A stretch of DNA of 64,000 nucleotides, taken from assembly GCF_014650695.1 (NCBI RefSeq), contig NZ_BMVL01000017.1, positions 62,001-126,000 on the forward strand. The letters are read 5' to 3'. This document shows, piece by piece, positions 1 through 9,380 of this stretch. Position numbers and translations under genes: made by a program. Every line of letters starts with the position of its first letter. Position 1 is the stretch's first letter. The notes under the pieces were generated by a model. It was given only the letters and a program-made list of their open reading frames with translations. It did no database searches and was not told the origin of the DNA. This DNA is from Streptomyces avidinii (lineage in GTDB: Bacteria; Actinomycetota; Actinomycetes; Streptomycetales; Streptomycetaceae).

Positions 1-552
1 GACGGCCGTCAGCAGCACCTGCTCGGTCGAGCCGACCGACGGGTAGGGGAGGCGGATCTTGCAGCCGCGCAGGCGCTGCGGGGCTTCCAGGTACTGGCCG
101 CCCTCGCGCTTCTCGATGGTCGCGCCGAACTGGCGGAGCACGTCGAAGTGGAAGTCGATCGGCCGGCCGCCGATGTCGCAGCCGCCCAGACCCGGGATGA
201 AGGCGTGGCCGAGCCGGTGCAGCAGGGGCCCGCAGAAAAGGATCGGGATCCGCGAGGAGCCCGCGTGGGCGTCGATGTCGGCGACGTTCGCGCTCTCGAC
301 GTGGGTGGGGTCGAGGACGAGTTCGCCCGGCTCCTCGCCGGGACGGACCGTCACCCCGTGCAGCTGGAGCAGCCCGCGGACGACGCGCACGTCACGGATG
401 TCGGGAACGTTGCGCAGCCGGCTGGGTCCACTGCCGAGCAGAGCGGCGACCATGGCCTTGGGCACGAGGTTCTTCGCACCACGGACACGGATCTCGCCCT
501 CGAGCGGGGTACCGCCGTGGACAAGCAGTACATCGTCACTGATGCCGGTCAT
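1..552 (-). CDS. murA: UDP-N-acetylglucosamine 1-carboxyvinyltransferase MurA, N-terminal part
   Basis: Transfers enolpyruvate from PEP to UDP-GlcNAc, the first committed step of peptidoglycan precursor synthesis in the cytoplasm. The visible 184 residues start at ATG 552 (MTGISDDVLLVHGG) and run off the left edge, so less than half of the roughly 450-residue enzyme is present. Family motifs seen are RGAKNLVPKAMVAALL near residue 25 and the active-site loop GGCDIGGRPIDFH. Its cysteine, about residue 125, aligns with the catalytic and fosfomycin-target Cys115 of E. coli MurA, so this enzyme keeps Cys rather than the Asp known from Mycobacterium. It is transcribed away from yqgE, with a shared 263-bp upstream region. 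Confidence 0.95.
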   Translation of the reverse strand, partial: MTGISDDVLLVHGGTPLEGEIRVRGAKNLVPKAMVAALLGSGPSRLRNVPDIRDVRVVRGLLQLHGVTVRPGEEPGELVLDPTHVESANVADIDAHAGSSRIPILFCGPLLHRLGHAFIPGLGGCDIGGRPIDFHFDVLRQFGATIEKREGGQYLEAPQRLRGCKIRLPYPSVGSTEQVLLTAV

Positions 553-815
553 GAATCTCGCGTTCCGGAGAGGGGTGGGCAGGGGGCCAGGGAAAAGGGT
601 AAGGGTCACCACCCCCTTGTTCGTAAGGCCGACGTGGCCGTAGGACTGTCATGAATTCGGCACAACACCCTCCGTATCCACCGCATGGCGGAGTGTTGCG
701 TTCCGCCTACTCCGTCCGTGCGCGCTCCTCGCTGCTGCCGTGCGCCCTGAGCTGCGGGCGATCCGATCTCCGCGCCCGCTCCCCGTAATCGGCCGATGTG
801 CGGGATCATGGCGGC

Positions 816-1376
816 ATGACCGAGGTGTCCTCCCTCACAGGGCGGTTGCTCGTGGCCACCCCAGCCCTCGCGGACCCGAATTTCGACCGCGCGGTGGTGC
901 TGCTGCTCGACCACGACGAGCAGGGCTCCCTCGGCGTGGTCCTCAACCGGCCGACGCCCGTGGGCGTCGGCGACGTCCTGTTGCCCTGGGCGCCCCTGGC
1001 GGGTGACCCCGGTGTGGTCTTCCAGGGCGGGCCCGTGGCGCTGGACTCGGCCCTGGGCCTGGCGGTCATCCCCGGCGAGGAGGGTCCGCTGGGCTGGCGC
1101 CGGGTGTACGGGGCGATCGGCCTGGTCGACCTGGAGGCGCCGCCGGAGCTGCTGGCCGCGGCACTGGGGGCCTTGCGGATCTTCGCGGGCTACTCCGGCT
1201 GGGGCCCGGGACAGCTGGAGGCGGAGGTCGGCGAGGGCGCCTGGTACGTGGTCGAGTCGGAGCCCGGGGACGTGTCCTTCCCCGACCCGGAGCGGCTCTG
1301 GCGGGCGGTGCTGCGCCGCCAGCGCAGCGACCTCGCGATGGTCGCCACCTATCCGGACGACCCGTCGCTCAACTGA
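816..1376 (+). CDS. YqgE/AlgH family protein
   Basis: A 186-residue protein of the UPF0301 (YqgE/AlgH) family, whose biochemical role is not established. Family hallmarks are the N-terminal LTGRLLVATPAL, the NFDRAVVLLLDHD segment, the VLNRP motif, FQGGPV and the YSGWGPGQLEAE block. An in-frame GTG lies 18 bp upstream at 798. ATG 816 is preferred because family members begin just before the LTG motif. It is divergent from murA and followed by a DUF3039 gene 29 bp downstream, probably in the same transcript. Confidence 0.93.
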   Translation: MTEVSSLTGRLLVATPALADPNFDRAVVLLLDHDEQGSLGVVLNRPTPVGVGDVLLPWAPLAGDPGVVFQGGPVALDSALGLAVIPGEEGPLGWRRVYGAIGLVDLEAPPELLAAALGALRIFAGYSGWGPGQLEAEVGEGAWYVVESEPGDVSFPDPERLWRAVLRRQRSDLAMVATYPDDPSLN

Positions 1377-1405
1377 CGGGCGCGGGGTTAAGTACCCTGG
1401 GTTCC

Positions 1406-1690
1406 ATGAGCACTCTTGAGCCCGAGCGCGGGACTGGCACGGGGACCCTCGTAGAGCCGACGCCGCAGGTGTCGCACGGTGACGGCGACCACGAGCGCTT
1501 CGCCCACTACGTCCAGAAGGACAAGATCATGGCGAGCGCCCTCGACGGGACCCCCGTCGTCGCGCTCTGCGGCAAGGTCTGGGTACCGGGCCGGGACCCC
1601 AAGAAGTACCCGGTCTGCCCCATGTGCAAGGAGATCTACGAGTCCATGGGCCCCGGTGGGGACAAGGACAAGGGCGGCAAGGACAAGTAG
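1406..1690 (+). CDS. DUF3039 domain-containing protein
   Basis: A small (94-residue) actinobacterial protein of unknown function. After a variable N-terminus it has the conserved run HERFAHYVQKDKIM, then CGKVWVPGRDPKKYPVCPMC. The first Cys and the CPMC pair could bind zinc; that is inferred from spacing only. The C-terminus is a Gly/Lys/Asp-rich tail. A strong hairpin terminator follows at 1734-1771, so yqgE and this gene probably form one unit. Confidence 0.9.
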   Translation: MSTLEPERGTGTGTLVEPTPQVSHGDGDHERFAHYVQKDKIMASALDGTPVVALCGKVWVPGRDPKKYPVCPMCKEIYESMGPGGDKDKGGKDK

Positions 1691-1733
1691 TCCGACCCCC
1701 GGCCTCCCTGTTCCGCAGGTTTCCGCAGGACCG

Positions 1734-1771
1734 AGACCCCCGCACGCGCCACAGCGCGTCCGGGGGTCTTT
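1734..1771 (+). terminator. Intrinsic terminator after the DUF3039 gene
   Basis: Stem GACCCCCG (1735-1742) with CGGGGGTC (1761-1768), continued by ACGCG/CGCGT inside, and a short T run after it. It separates the yqgE-DUF3039 unit from the hexosaminidase gene. Confidence 0.85.
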
Positions 1772-1866
1772 GCCGTGCCCGCACGCCGCGTTAGGGTCGG
1801 CGCCACGAGCGCCCTGCGGAACGAGCGTTGCGCAGGACGCAACACGTGGTCGTGAAGGGCTGACGC

Positions 1867-3522
1867 ATGGATCTGATCCCCGCACCCCGGGCCGTACTCC
1901 TCGACGAGGACGGGCGCCGCTTCGTGTTCGGGCCCGAGCCGGTCCTCGATGCCGGGCCGGGCACCGGTTCCGTCGCCCGCTGGCTGCGGCGGGAGCTGGG
2001 GGCGGCCACCGGCTGGGAACTGCCCGGGGTCGGTGCAGGTACCGGTGCCGGGGCCGGCGCGGTCGCGCAGCTGCGGCTGCGCGTCGACCCGGACCTCGCG
2101 GACGGCCGGGGGCCGGAGTCGTACCGCATCGACATCGGCCCGGACGGGGCGGAGCTGGCGGGCGCGACGGCCGCCGGGCTGTTCTGGGGCGCCCAGACGC
2201 TGCGTCAGCTGCTGGGGCCCGACGCGTACCGCAGGGCGCCGCTGCCCGGCCGCACGTGGAGCCTGCCGTACGCCTCCGTCGTGGACGGCCCGCGGTTCGG
2301 CTGGCGCGGGATGATGCTGGACGTGGCCCGGCACTTCATGCCCAAGGACGGGGTGCTGCGCTACATCGACCTGCTCGCCGCCCACAAGCTGAACGTCCTG
2401 CACCTGCACCTGACCGACGACCAGGGCTGGCGGATCGAGATCGAGCGGTACCCGCGGCTGACCGAGGTCGGCGGCTGGCGGCCGCGCAGCCGCTGGGGCC
2501 ACCGGGCCTCGCCGCTGTGGAACGAGACCCCGCACGGCGGCTTCTACACCCAGGACGACATCCGCGAGATCGTGGCGTACGCCGCCGAGCGGCACGTCCG
2601 GGTGGTCCCGGAGATCGACGTACCGGGGCATTCGCAGGCCGCGATCGCCGCGTACCCGGAGCTGGGGAACACCGACGTGGTCGACACCGCCGCGCTGGGG
2701 GTGTGGGACGACTGGGGGATCACCGAGAACGTGCTCGCGCCGACCGAGGCCGTGCTGCGGTTCTACGAAGGCGTCTTCGAGGAGGTGCTGGAGCTCTTCC
2801 CCGTCGAGGTCTCGCCCTTCGTCCACGTGGGTGGGGACGAATGCCCCAAAGTGCAGTGGAAGGCCTCCGCGGTCGCCCAGGAACGGATCCGCGAACTGGG
2901 CGTGGACGGGGAGGAGGGCCTGCAGGCCTGGTTCGTCCGGCACTTCGACGGCTGGCTCGCCGCACGCGGGCGGCGGCTGATCGGGTGGGACGAGATCCTG
3001 GAGGGCGGGCTCGCGGACGGCGCCGCGGTCTCCTCGTGGCGCGGCTGCGCGGGCGGGATCGCCGCCGCCGAGGCCGGGCACGACGTGGTCATGTGTCCCG
3101 AGCAGCAGGTGTACCTGGATCACCGGCAGGCGGACGGCGTGGACGAGCCGATGCCCATCGGGTACGTGCGCACGCTGGAGGACGTCTACCGCTTCGAGCC
3201 GGTGCCGCCGAAGCTGTCCACGGAGGCCGCCGCCCACGTGCTGGGTGCGCAGGCCAACGTCTGGACCGAGGTGATGGAGAACCGGGACCGCGTCGACTAC
3301 CAGGTGTTTCCGCGGCTGGTGGCCTTCGCCGAGGTGGTGTGGTCGTGGCAGCCAGCGCCCGAGGAGCGCGACTTCGCGTGGTTCGAGGGGCGGATGGCCG
3401 CGCACTACGCGCGGTTGGCCGCTCAGGGGGTCGATTATCGGCCGCCTGGCGGGCCGTTGCCGCGGCAGCGGCGGCCCGGAGTGGCGGGGCGCCCGATCGA
3501 GGGCACGCCCCCGAACGTGTGA
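1867..3522 (+). CDS. Family 20 beta-N-acetylhexosaminidase
   Basis: Hydrolyses terminal beta-linked GlcNAc/GalNAc from chito-oligosaccharides or wall fragments by the substrate-assisted GH20 mechanism. It has 551 residues: an N-terminal GH20b-like domain (about 1-140), then the TIM barrel. Motifs are FGWRGMMLDVARHFMP, HLTDDQGWRIEI, PEIDVPGHSQAA and HVGGDECPK, whose Asp324-Glu325 is the catalytic pair. There is a GWDEILEGG motif at about residue 375. No signal peptide is evident at the ATG start, so it may be cytoplasmic, which fits turnover of imported chitobiose. The nag PTS genes at 42-45 kb belong to the same aminosugar economy, but no clear DasR operator was found upstream. Confidence 0.95.
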   Translation: MDLIPAPRAVLLDEDGRRFVFGPEPVLDAGPGTGSVARWLRRELGAATGWELPGVGAGTGAGAGAVAQLRLRVDPDLADGRGPESYRIDIGPDGAELAGATAAGLFWGAQTLRQLLGPDAYRRAPLPGRTWSLPYASVVDGPRFGWRGMMLDVARHFMPKDGVLRYIDLLAAHKLNVLHLHLTDDQGWRIEIERYPRLTEVGGWRPRSRWGHRASPLWNETPHGGFYTQDDIREIVAYAAERHVRVVPEIDVPGHSQAAIAAYPELGNTDVVDTAALGVWDDWGITENVLAPTEAVLRFYEGVFEEVLELFPVEVSPFVHVGGDECPKVQWKASAVAQERIRELGVDGEEGLQAWFVRHFDGWLAARGRRLIGWDEILEGGLADGAAVSSWRGCAGGIAAAEAGHDVVMCPEQQVYLDHRQADGVDEPMPIGYVRTLEDVYRFEPVPPKLSTEAAAHVLGAQANVWTEVMENRDRVDYQVFPRLVAFAEVVWSWQPAPEERDFAWFEGRMAAHYARLAAQGVDYRPPGGPLPRQRRPGVAGRPIEGTPPNV

Positions 3523-3816
3523 CAAGGGGGTGACGGCGCGCACCGGAACCGAAAGGGAACGGGAGCGGAACTCTGCCCCAATTTCCGGCTATACAGGGAA
3601 AATCGGGCAATCGGGGAGGAGGGCTGTCGAAGGCCGTGCGACGGGGCCCTGCACCCCGTACGGGGCACCGCGCCCGGCGGCGGGTGCGGTGGGCGGACCC
3701 TCGCGCCGGGCGGCCCGGAACATGTGCCAGAGTTGCCACGTCCCGGCGGTGAGCACGTACCGTACGGCGGACAGGCGTGAGCGCCGGGACCGGGACATCG
3801 GGAAGGGGCAGCTGGG

Positions 3817-4725
3817 TTGACCACGCACGCACCGCACGCACTGGATTCACCTCAGGGGCCGCAGGGCCCGCAGGCGGGGCAGTCCGTGACGCTGCCGGCC
3901 TCGCTCGACGAGGCCGTGGCGGCGCTCACCGCCATGCCCGCCGCCGTGCCGGTCGCGGGCGGCACCGACCTGATGGCCGCCGTCAACGCAGGGCTGCTGC
4001 GGCCCGCCGCCCTGGTGGGCCTGGGCCGGATCAACGAGATCCGCGGCTGGCAGTACCAGGACGGCCACGCGCTGCTCGGCGCGGGACTCACGCACGCGCG
4101 GATGGGGCGGCCGGATTTCGCCGCTCTGATCCCCGCGCTCGCGGCCGCGGCCCGCGCCGCCGGCCCCCCGCAGATCCGCAACGCCGGCACCCTCGGCGGC
4201 AACATCGCCACCGCCGCGCCCACGGGTGACGCACTGCCCGTGCTGGCCGCGCTGGAGGCCGTACTCGTCATCGTCGGCCCGGGCGGGCAGCGGGAGATCC
4301 CGGTGTCGTACCTGCTGGCCGGGCGGGAGATGCTGCGGCCCGGTGAGCTGATCGGCTTCGTGCGGGTGCCGCTGCTGCACGCGCCGCAGGTGTTCCTGAA
4401 GGCCACGGGCCGTACCGGGCCGGGGCGTGCGGTGGCTTCCGTGGGGCTCGTCCTGGACCCCGCGCGCCGGGGCGTGCGCTGCGCGATCGGCGCCGTCGCC
4501 CCGATGCCGCTGCGGCCGCTGGAGGCCGAGCAGTGGGTGGCCTCACTGATCGACTGGGACGGCGGGCGGAGCCTGGCCCCCGAGGCGCTGGAGGCCTTCG
4601 GCGAGTACGTCGCGGCCGCCTGCGTGCCCGACCAGGGCGAACCGGTGGCTCCCGGAGTACTGCATCTGCGGCGGACGGTGGCCGTGCTGGCACGCAGGGC
4701 CCTCGGGAGGGCGCTGACCTCATGA
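3817..4725 (+). CDS. Xanthine dehydrogenase-type FAD-binding subunit (CoxM/XdhB-like)
   Basis: FAD subunit of a three-component molybdenum hydroxylase, passing electrons from the [2Fe-2S] protein to the acceptor. It has 302 residues, with the FAD_binding_5 motif AGGTDLMAAVN (from about residue 47), the pyrophosphate-binding RNAGTLGGNIATAAPTGD, and a C-terminal CO_deh_flav_C-type region. The start is TTG 3817, preceded by a GGAAGGGG Shine-Dalgarno. Its stop overlaps the ATG of the next gene (ATGA at 4722), so translation is coupled. The substrate cannot be read from the sequence; a purine or another aldehyde/heterocycle is possible. Confidence 0.9.
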   Translation: MTTHAPHALDSPQGPQGPQAGQSVTLPASLDEAVAALTAMPAAVPVAGGTDLMAAVNAGLLRPAALVGLGRINEIRGWQYQDGHALLGAGLTHARMGRPDFAALIPALAAAARAAGPPQIRNAGTLGGNIATAAPTGDALPVLAALEAVLVIVGPGGQREIPVSYLLAGREMLRPGELIGFVRVPLLHAPQVFLKATGRTGPGRAVASVGLVLDPARRGVRCAIGAVAPMPLRPLEAEQWVASLIDWDGGRSLAPEALEAFGEYVAAACVPDQGEPVAPGVLHLRRTVAVLARRALGRALTS

Positions 4726-6878
4726 GCGAGAACGAGAACGAGAACGTGACCCAGGGGAACGGCACGACGGGCTGGGGCTGGGAACCGGTCCCGCAGGGCG
4801 GCGAGTACGACTCGGACGCCACGGCCTTCGTGAAACTGCCGCAGGACATGCTGGACGCGCTCGGCACCGGGGAGCCGCTCGCGGCGCCCGGGCACGGCTA
4901 CGTGCCGCCGCCGATGATCGTGCCGCTCGGCTCGGGCAGTACGGATCCGGCGGCCACGGGCACGTGGACGATTCCGGTGCAGTGGCCGGAGGCGGGCGGC
5001 TCGGGGCAGGCGGATGCGGGGCGCGCGTCCGGTCCGGGCCAGGATCCCGGTGCGGGCCACGGTTCCGGTGCGGGCCACGGCCAGGGGACGGGGTCCGGGT
5101 CGGTGGGCGGGCCGATCCCGGCGTCGGTCCCGATCCCGGCGTCGGTCGCGGCGGCCTTCGCCGAGGCGGAGCCGGAGCAGCCGGTGTCCGATCCCAGTGC
5201 GACGGCCGAGTGGCGGTTCCCGGAGGCGGCGCACGACCCCGAGGCGGCCGCTTCGACGACCGGCCAATGGGCCGTGCCCGAGTACAACGAATATCCCGAA
5301 CCGCAGAACGACTTCCGGCCGGGCGCGCTGGACGCCGACTGGAGCCAGGCCCCGGCGACGCTGCCGGGCGGCGCCCCGGCGCCGTGGGCCTACCTGACGC
5401 AGCAGCCCGCCGGGGACCCGCACGCGGGCGCCGGTGCGGGCACGGCGGCCGGTGCGGGCGCCGGTGTGCTGCCCGGCACGGACGAGGCCGCCGCCGCTTC
5501 GGCCGCCGCAGCCGCGACCGCGCACGCCGCCGGGCGGCTGCTCGGCGGGCCCGGAGTGGGCGCCGCCGGGCGCGGGCCGCGGGTGCTGGGCGGACCGGGG
5601 GTGGGTACCCCGCTGCCCGAGGGCGAGCCGGTGCACCAGGCCCCGCACGACATCGAGGCCGCGCACGGCCCGGCGGGGGAGCCGGCCGAGGACGCCAGGG
5701 CCGCCGACCACGCGGAGCACGCGGACCACGCGGGGCACGTGGACCACGCAGACCACGCGGGGCAGGGCGAGTACGCCGGCTACACGGAGGCGGCCGGTTA
5801 CGCCGAGCAGGCCGCCGCGGCCGTCGCGGCCGTCGCCGCCACCGAGCAGAAGCCGGTGGCCTCAGGCGGCCTGGACATCTTCGGCGGAGTGCGCGCGCAG
5901 GAGCAGGCGCCGGCTGCCGAGTCCGCGCAGCCCGACGGCACCGGGAGCACCGACGGCACCGGGAGCACCGACGGGCGCGGCTTCAGCGCCTTCGGCCACG
6001 TGCCGGAGCCCGGGCCCACGGAGGCGCACCGGGTCGCCCACGAGGTCGCGCACGAGGCTGCCTACGCGGGGGAGTCCGCCGCTGCGGAGTCCGACCCCGA
6101 CCCCGGGACCGGGGACGGGGCGGCCGAGCAGGAGCCCCCGGCCGACCGCATGCCGAGCGCGGGCACCGCCGACAGCGAGGACGGACTCCCGGACGAGGGC
6201 ACCGCCGAAGGTGTCCCGGCCGAGGTGGCGACGTACGAAGAAGAAGCGACCGCCGGGGCCGTCGCCCATCACGAGCACCCGTCGGCCTCCTACGTCCTGC
6301 GCGTCAACGGCGCCGACCGGCCCGTCACCGGCGCCTGGATCGGCGAGTCCCTGCTGTACGTGCTGCGCGAGCGCCTCGGCCTCGCCGGCGCCAAGGACGG
6401 CTGCTCGCAGGGCGAGTGCGGCGCCTGCGCCGTGCAGGTCGACGGCCGGCTCGTCGCCTCCTGCCTGGTGCCCGCGGCGACGGCCGCCGGCAGTGAGGTC
6501 CGTACCGTCGAAGGTCTCGCCACGAACGGGGAACTCTCGGACGTCCAGCAGGCGTTGTGCAGGTCGGGCGCGGTGCAGTGCGGGTTCTGCGTGCCCGGCA
6601 TGGCCATGACGATCCACGACCTGCTGGAGGGCAACCACGCCCCCAGCGAGCTGGAGACCCGGCAGGCCCTGTGCGGCAACCTCTGCCGCTGCTCCGGCTA
6701 CGCGGGGGTCGTCGACGCCGTGCGCGAGGTCGTGGCCGAGCGCGAGGCGGCGGCCGCGGAGCCCGGGGCCCCGGCTTCGGGCGCGGGCCCGGGCGCCGGC
6801 CCGGGTGCACCGGAGCCGCGCATCCCGCACCAGGCAGCGCCCGGCGAGGGCGGCATCCACCACGGAGGCACGGCGTGA
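4722..6878 (+). CDS. [2Fe-2S] subunit of a molybdenum hydroxylase with a long low-complexity N-terminal extension
   Basis: Electron-transfer subunit of the xanthine dehydrogenase-type complex. The conserved part starts only at about residue 523. A plant-type ferredoxin fold holds DGCSQGECGACAV (Cys561, Cys566, Cys569). The all-helical second cluster domain holds VQCGFCVPG and NLCRCSGY. Family members of this class are normally 150-200 residues; this one has 718. The extra region is rich in Ala, Gly, Pro and Glu, with short repeats of the type HADHA and GTGSTD and no predicted fold or signal peptide. The reading frame is open throughout and keeps strong GC3 bias, so it looks like true coding sequence. 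ATGA and GTGA overlaps tie it to both neighbours. Confidence 0.88.
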   Translation: MSENENENVTQGNGTTGWGWEPVPQGGEYDSDATAFVKLPQDMLDALGTGEPLAAPGHGYVPPPMIVPLGSGSTDPAATGTWTIPVQWPEAGGSGQADAGRASGPGQDPGAGHGSGAGHGQGTGSGSVGGPIPASVPIPASVAAAFAEAEPEQPVSDPSATAEWRFPEAAHDPEAAASTTGQWAVPEYNEYPEPQNDFRPGALDADWSQAPATLPGGAPAPWAYLTQQPAGDPHAGAGAGTAAGAGAGVLPGTDEAAAASAAAAATAHAAGRLLGGPGVGAAGRGPRVLGGPGVGTPLPEGEPVHQAPHDIEAAHGPAGEPAEDARAADHAEHADHAGHVDHADHAGQGEYAGYTEAAGYAEQAAAAVAAVAATEQKPVASGGLDIFGGVRAQEQAPAAESAQPDGTGSTDGTGSTDGRGFSAFGHVPEPGPTEAHRVAHEVAHEAAYAGESAAAESDPDPGTGDGAAEQEPPADRMPSAGTADSEDGLPDEGTAEGVPAEVATYEEEATAGAVAHHEHPSASYVLRVNGADRPVTGAWIGESLLYVLRERLGLAGAKDGCSQGECGACAVQVDGRLVASCLVPAATAAGSEVRTVEGLATNGELSDVQQALCRSGAVQCGFCVPGMAMTIHDLLEGNHAPSELETRQALCGNLCRCSGYAGVVDAVREVVAEREAAAAEPGAPASGAGPGAGPGAPEPRIPHQAAPGEGGIHHGGTA

Positions 6879-9220
6879 GCGGGCAGGACGCGGCGACCGC
6901 GACGACGGCGCTGAACACGACGGTGACGGCAATGGCCGCCACCGATCCCGAGGCCTCCGAGCAGCAGGAGCCTCGCGGAATCGGCGCCTCGGTCCCGGCC
7001 GCGGACACCCGCGCCAAGACCGAGGGCACCTTCCCCTACGCCGCCGACCTGTGGGCCGAGGGCCTCCTGTGGGCCGCCGTGCTGCGCTCCCCGCACGCCC
7101 ACGCCCGGATCCTGTCCATCGACACCACGGCCGCCGCCGCGATGCCCGGCGTCCGCGCCGTCGTCACCCACGCCGACGTGCCCGGCGCCACCACGCACGG
7201 GCGCCGCATCGCAGACCGGCCGGTGTTCGCGCACGACGTCGTACGCCACCACGGCGAGCCCATCGCCGCCGTCGCCGCCGACCACCCGGACACGGCGAGG
7301 CTCGCCGCGGCCGCGATCGCCGTCGAGTACGAACTCCTCGACCCGGTCACCGACCCCGAGCAGTCCTTCGGCGCCCCCGCCCTGCACCCCGACGGCAACC
7401 TGATCCGGCACATCCCGCTCCGCTACGGCGACCCGGAGGTCACCGGCGAGGTGGTCGTCGAGGGCCTGTACCGGATCGGCCGCCAGGACCCCGCCCCCAT
7501 CGGCGCCGAGGCCGGACTGGCCGTGCCGCGCCCCGACGGCGGCGTGGAGCTCTACACCGCCTCCACCGACCCGCACAGCGACCGCGACCTGGCCGCCGCC
7601 TGCTTCGGACTGGATCCGGACCGCGTGCGCGTCGTCGTCACCGGCGTGCCGGGTGCAACGGCGGACCGCGAGGACGCCGCCTTCCAGCTCCCGCTCGGCC
7701 TGCTCGCCCTGCGCACCGGCTGCCCGGTCAAGCTGGTCGCCACCCGCGAGGAGTCCTTCCTCGGCCACACCCACCGGCACCCGACCCTGCTGCGCTACCG
7801 CCACCACGCGGACGCCGAGGGCCGACTGGTCAAGGTCGAGGCGCAGATCCTGATGGACGCGGGCGCGTACGCCGACGCCTCCGCGGAATCCCTGGCCGCG
7901 GCGGTGGCCTTCGCCTGCGGCCCGTACGTCGTCCCGCACGCCTTCGTGGAAGGCTGGGTGGTCCGCACCAACAACCCGCCGTCGGGCCACGTCCGCGGTG
8001 AGGGCGCCATGCAGGTGTGCGCCGCGTACGAGGGCCAGATGGACAAGCTCGCGGCCGCCCTCGGCCTCGACGGCGCGGAACTGCGCCTGCGCAACGTCCT
8101 GGCCACGGGCGATCTCCTGCCGACCGGCCAGACGGTGACCTGCCCGGCTCCGGTGGCGGAACTGCTGCGCGCCGTCCGGGACTTCGAACTGCCCGCCCTG
8201 CCGAAGGACGCCCCCGAGGACGAGTGGCTGCTGCCGGGCGGCCCGGAGGGCGCGGGCGAGCCCGGCGCGGTGCGCCGCGGGGTCGGCTACGGCGTCGGCA
8301 TGGTCCACATGCTCGGCGCGGAGGGCACGGACGAGGTCTCCACGGCCACGGTGAAGGTGGTCAACGGCTCGGCCACGGTCATCTGCGCGGCCGTCGACAC
8401 CGGCCAGGGCTTCGCCACGCTGGCCCGCCAGATCGTCCAGGAGGTCCTGGGCGTCGACGAGGTCATCACGGCCCCGGTCGACACCGACCAGCCGCCGGCC
8501 GGTCCGTCGGCGCACGGCCGCCACACCTGGGTGTCCGGGGGTGCGGTGGAGCGCGCGGCCAAGATGGTCCGCACCCAGCTCCTCCAGCCGATGGCCCACA
8601 AGCTGGGCATGTCCACGGAACTCCTGCAGATCCAGGACGGCCGGATCACCTCGTACGACGGAGCCTTCTCCACCACGGTCGCCGAGGCCATGGCGGGCAA
8701 GGAGCTCTGGGCGACGGCCCAGTGCCGCCCCCACCCGACGGAACCCCTGGACGCGGACGGCCAGGGCGACGCCTTCGTGGGCCTCGCCTTCTGCGCGATC
8801 CGCGCGGTGGTGGACGTGGACGTCGAGCTGGGCTCGGTACGGGTCGTGGAACTCGCCGTCGCCCAGGACGTGGGCCGCGTCCTGAACCCCCGTCAGCTGG
8901 AGGCCCGGATCGAGGCGGGCGTCACCCAGGGCGTGGGAGCGGCCCTGACGGAGAACCTCCGCACGGTCGCCGGCCTGGTCCGCCACCCGGACCTGACGGG
9001 CTACGCCCTGCCGACGGCGCTGGACGCCCCGGCGGTCCGCATCGTCAAACTGGTCGAGGAGCGCGACGTGGTGGCTCCCTTCGGCGCGAAGGCGGCGAGC
9101 GCGGTCCCCGTGGTGACAACCCCGGCTGCGGTGGCCTCCGCGGTCCGCGCGGCCACGGGTCGCCCGGTGAACCGCCTGCCGATCAGGCCCTCCGCGGCGG
9201 TGGGTGCGCCCAACTCGTGA
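6875..9220 (+). CDS. Molybdopterin-binding catalytic subunit of xanthine dehydrogenase family
   Basis: The 781-residue large subunit that binds Mo-molybdopterin cytosine dinucleotide and carries out hydroxylation. The first conserved block (about residue 25 on) is the aldehyde oxidase a/b hammerhead (RAKTEGTFPYAADL, LRSPHAHARI), then the Mo-binding part with VDTGQGFATLARQIVQEVLG and DVDVELGSVRVVEL. The GTG start at 6875 overlaps the stop of the [2Fe-2S] gene. An unconserved N-terminal stretch of about 45 residues precedes the hammerhead. The gene order FAD, Fe-S, Mo is that of typical CO-dehydrogenase/XDH operons. No Mo-cofactor maturation gene (XdhC) is in the window. Confidence 0.93.
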   Translation: MSGQDAATATTALNTTVTAMAATDPEASEQQEPRGIGASVPAADTRAKTEGTFPYAADLWAEGLLWAAVLRSPHAHARILSIDTTAAAAMPGVRAVVTHADVPGATTHGRRIADRPVFAHDVVRHHGEPIAAVAADHPDTARLAAAAIAVEYELLDPVTDPEQSFGAPALHPDGNLIRHIPLRYGDPEVTGEVVVEGLYRIGRQDPAPIGAEAGLAVPRPDGGVELYTASTDPHSDRDLAAACFGLDPDRVRVVVTGVPGATADREDAAFQLPLGLLALRTGCPVKLVATREESFLGHTHRHPTLLRYRHHADAEGRLVKVEAQILMDAGAYADASAESLAAAVAFACGPYVVPHAFVEGWVVRTNNPPSGHVRGEGAMQVCAAYEGQMDKLAAALGLDGAELRLRNVLATGDLLPTGQTVTCPAPVAELLRAVRDFELPALPKDAPEDEWLLPGGPEGAGEPGAVRRGVGYGVGMVHMLGAEGTDEVSTATVKVVNGSATVICAAVDTGQGFATLARQIVQEVLGVDEVITAPVDTDQPPAGPSAHGRHTWVSGGAVERAAKMVRTQLLQPMAHKLGMSTELLQIQDGRITSYDGAFSTTVAEAMAGKELWATAQCRPHPTEPLDADGQGDAFVGLAFCAIRAVVDVDVELGSVRVVELAVAQDVGRVLNPRQLEARIEAGVTQGVGAALTENLRTVAGLVRHPDLTGYALPTALDAPAVRIVKLVEERDVVAPFGAKAASAVPVVTTPAAVASAVRAATGRPVNRLPIRPSAAVGAPNS

Positions 9221-9380
9221 CCGTGTGACCCACATTGCACGTGCAACCCCGGACTTGGGGCTGTCCGTGCCGGTCGCTAGAGTGATCGGTACGGGTGCGC
9301 GTGTACGTGTGCACGCGGGTGCGAACGGGGACGGGGAGCGGCGCGAGCGCTGCGACCCCGGGGATGACGGGGAGGCCAAC

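Noticed and set aside
1867..3522. DasR operator in front of the hexosaminidase gene
   Set aside because: No TGGTCTAGACCA-like palindrome was found in 1772-1866; ACGTGGTCGTGAAG is too weak.
1636..3543. Long open frame on the minus strand opposite the hexosaminidase gene
   Set aside because: It is a GC-bias shadow: no conserved motif, poor start, and it lies wholly across the well-supported GH20 gene.
3523..3816. Small genes between the hexosaminidase and the molybdenum hydroxylase operon
   Set aside because: Open frames there lack coding bias and starts; I read the 294 bp as the operon promoter region.
9204..9380. Upstream in-frame extension of the small helical protein
   Set aside because: The extra 59 residues have no protein-like composition, and GTG 9381 has a good Shine-Dalgarno.
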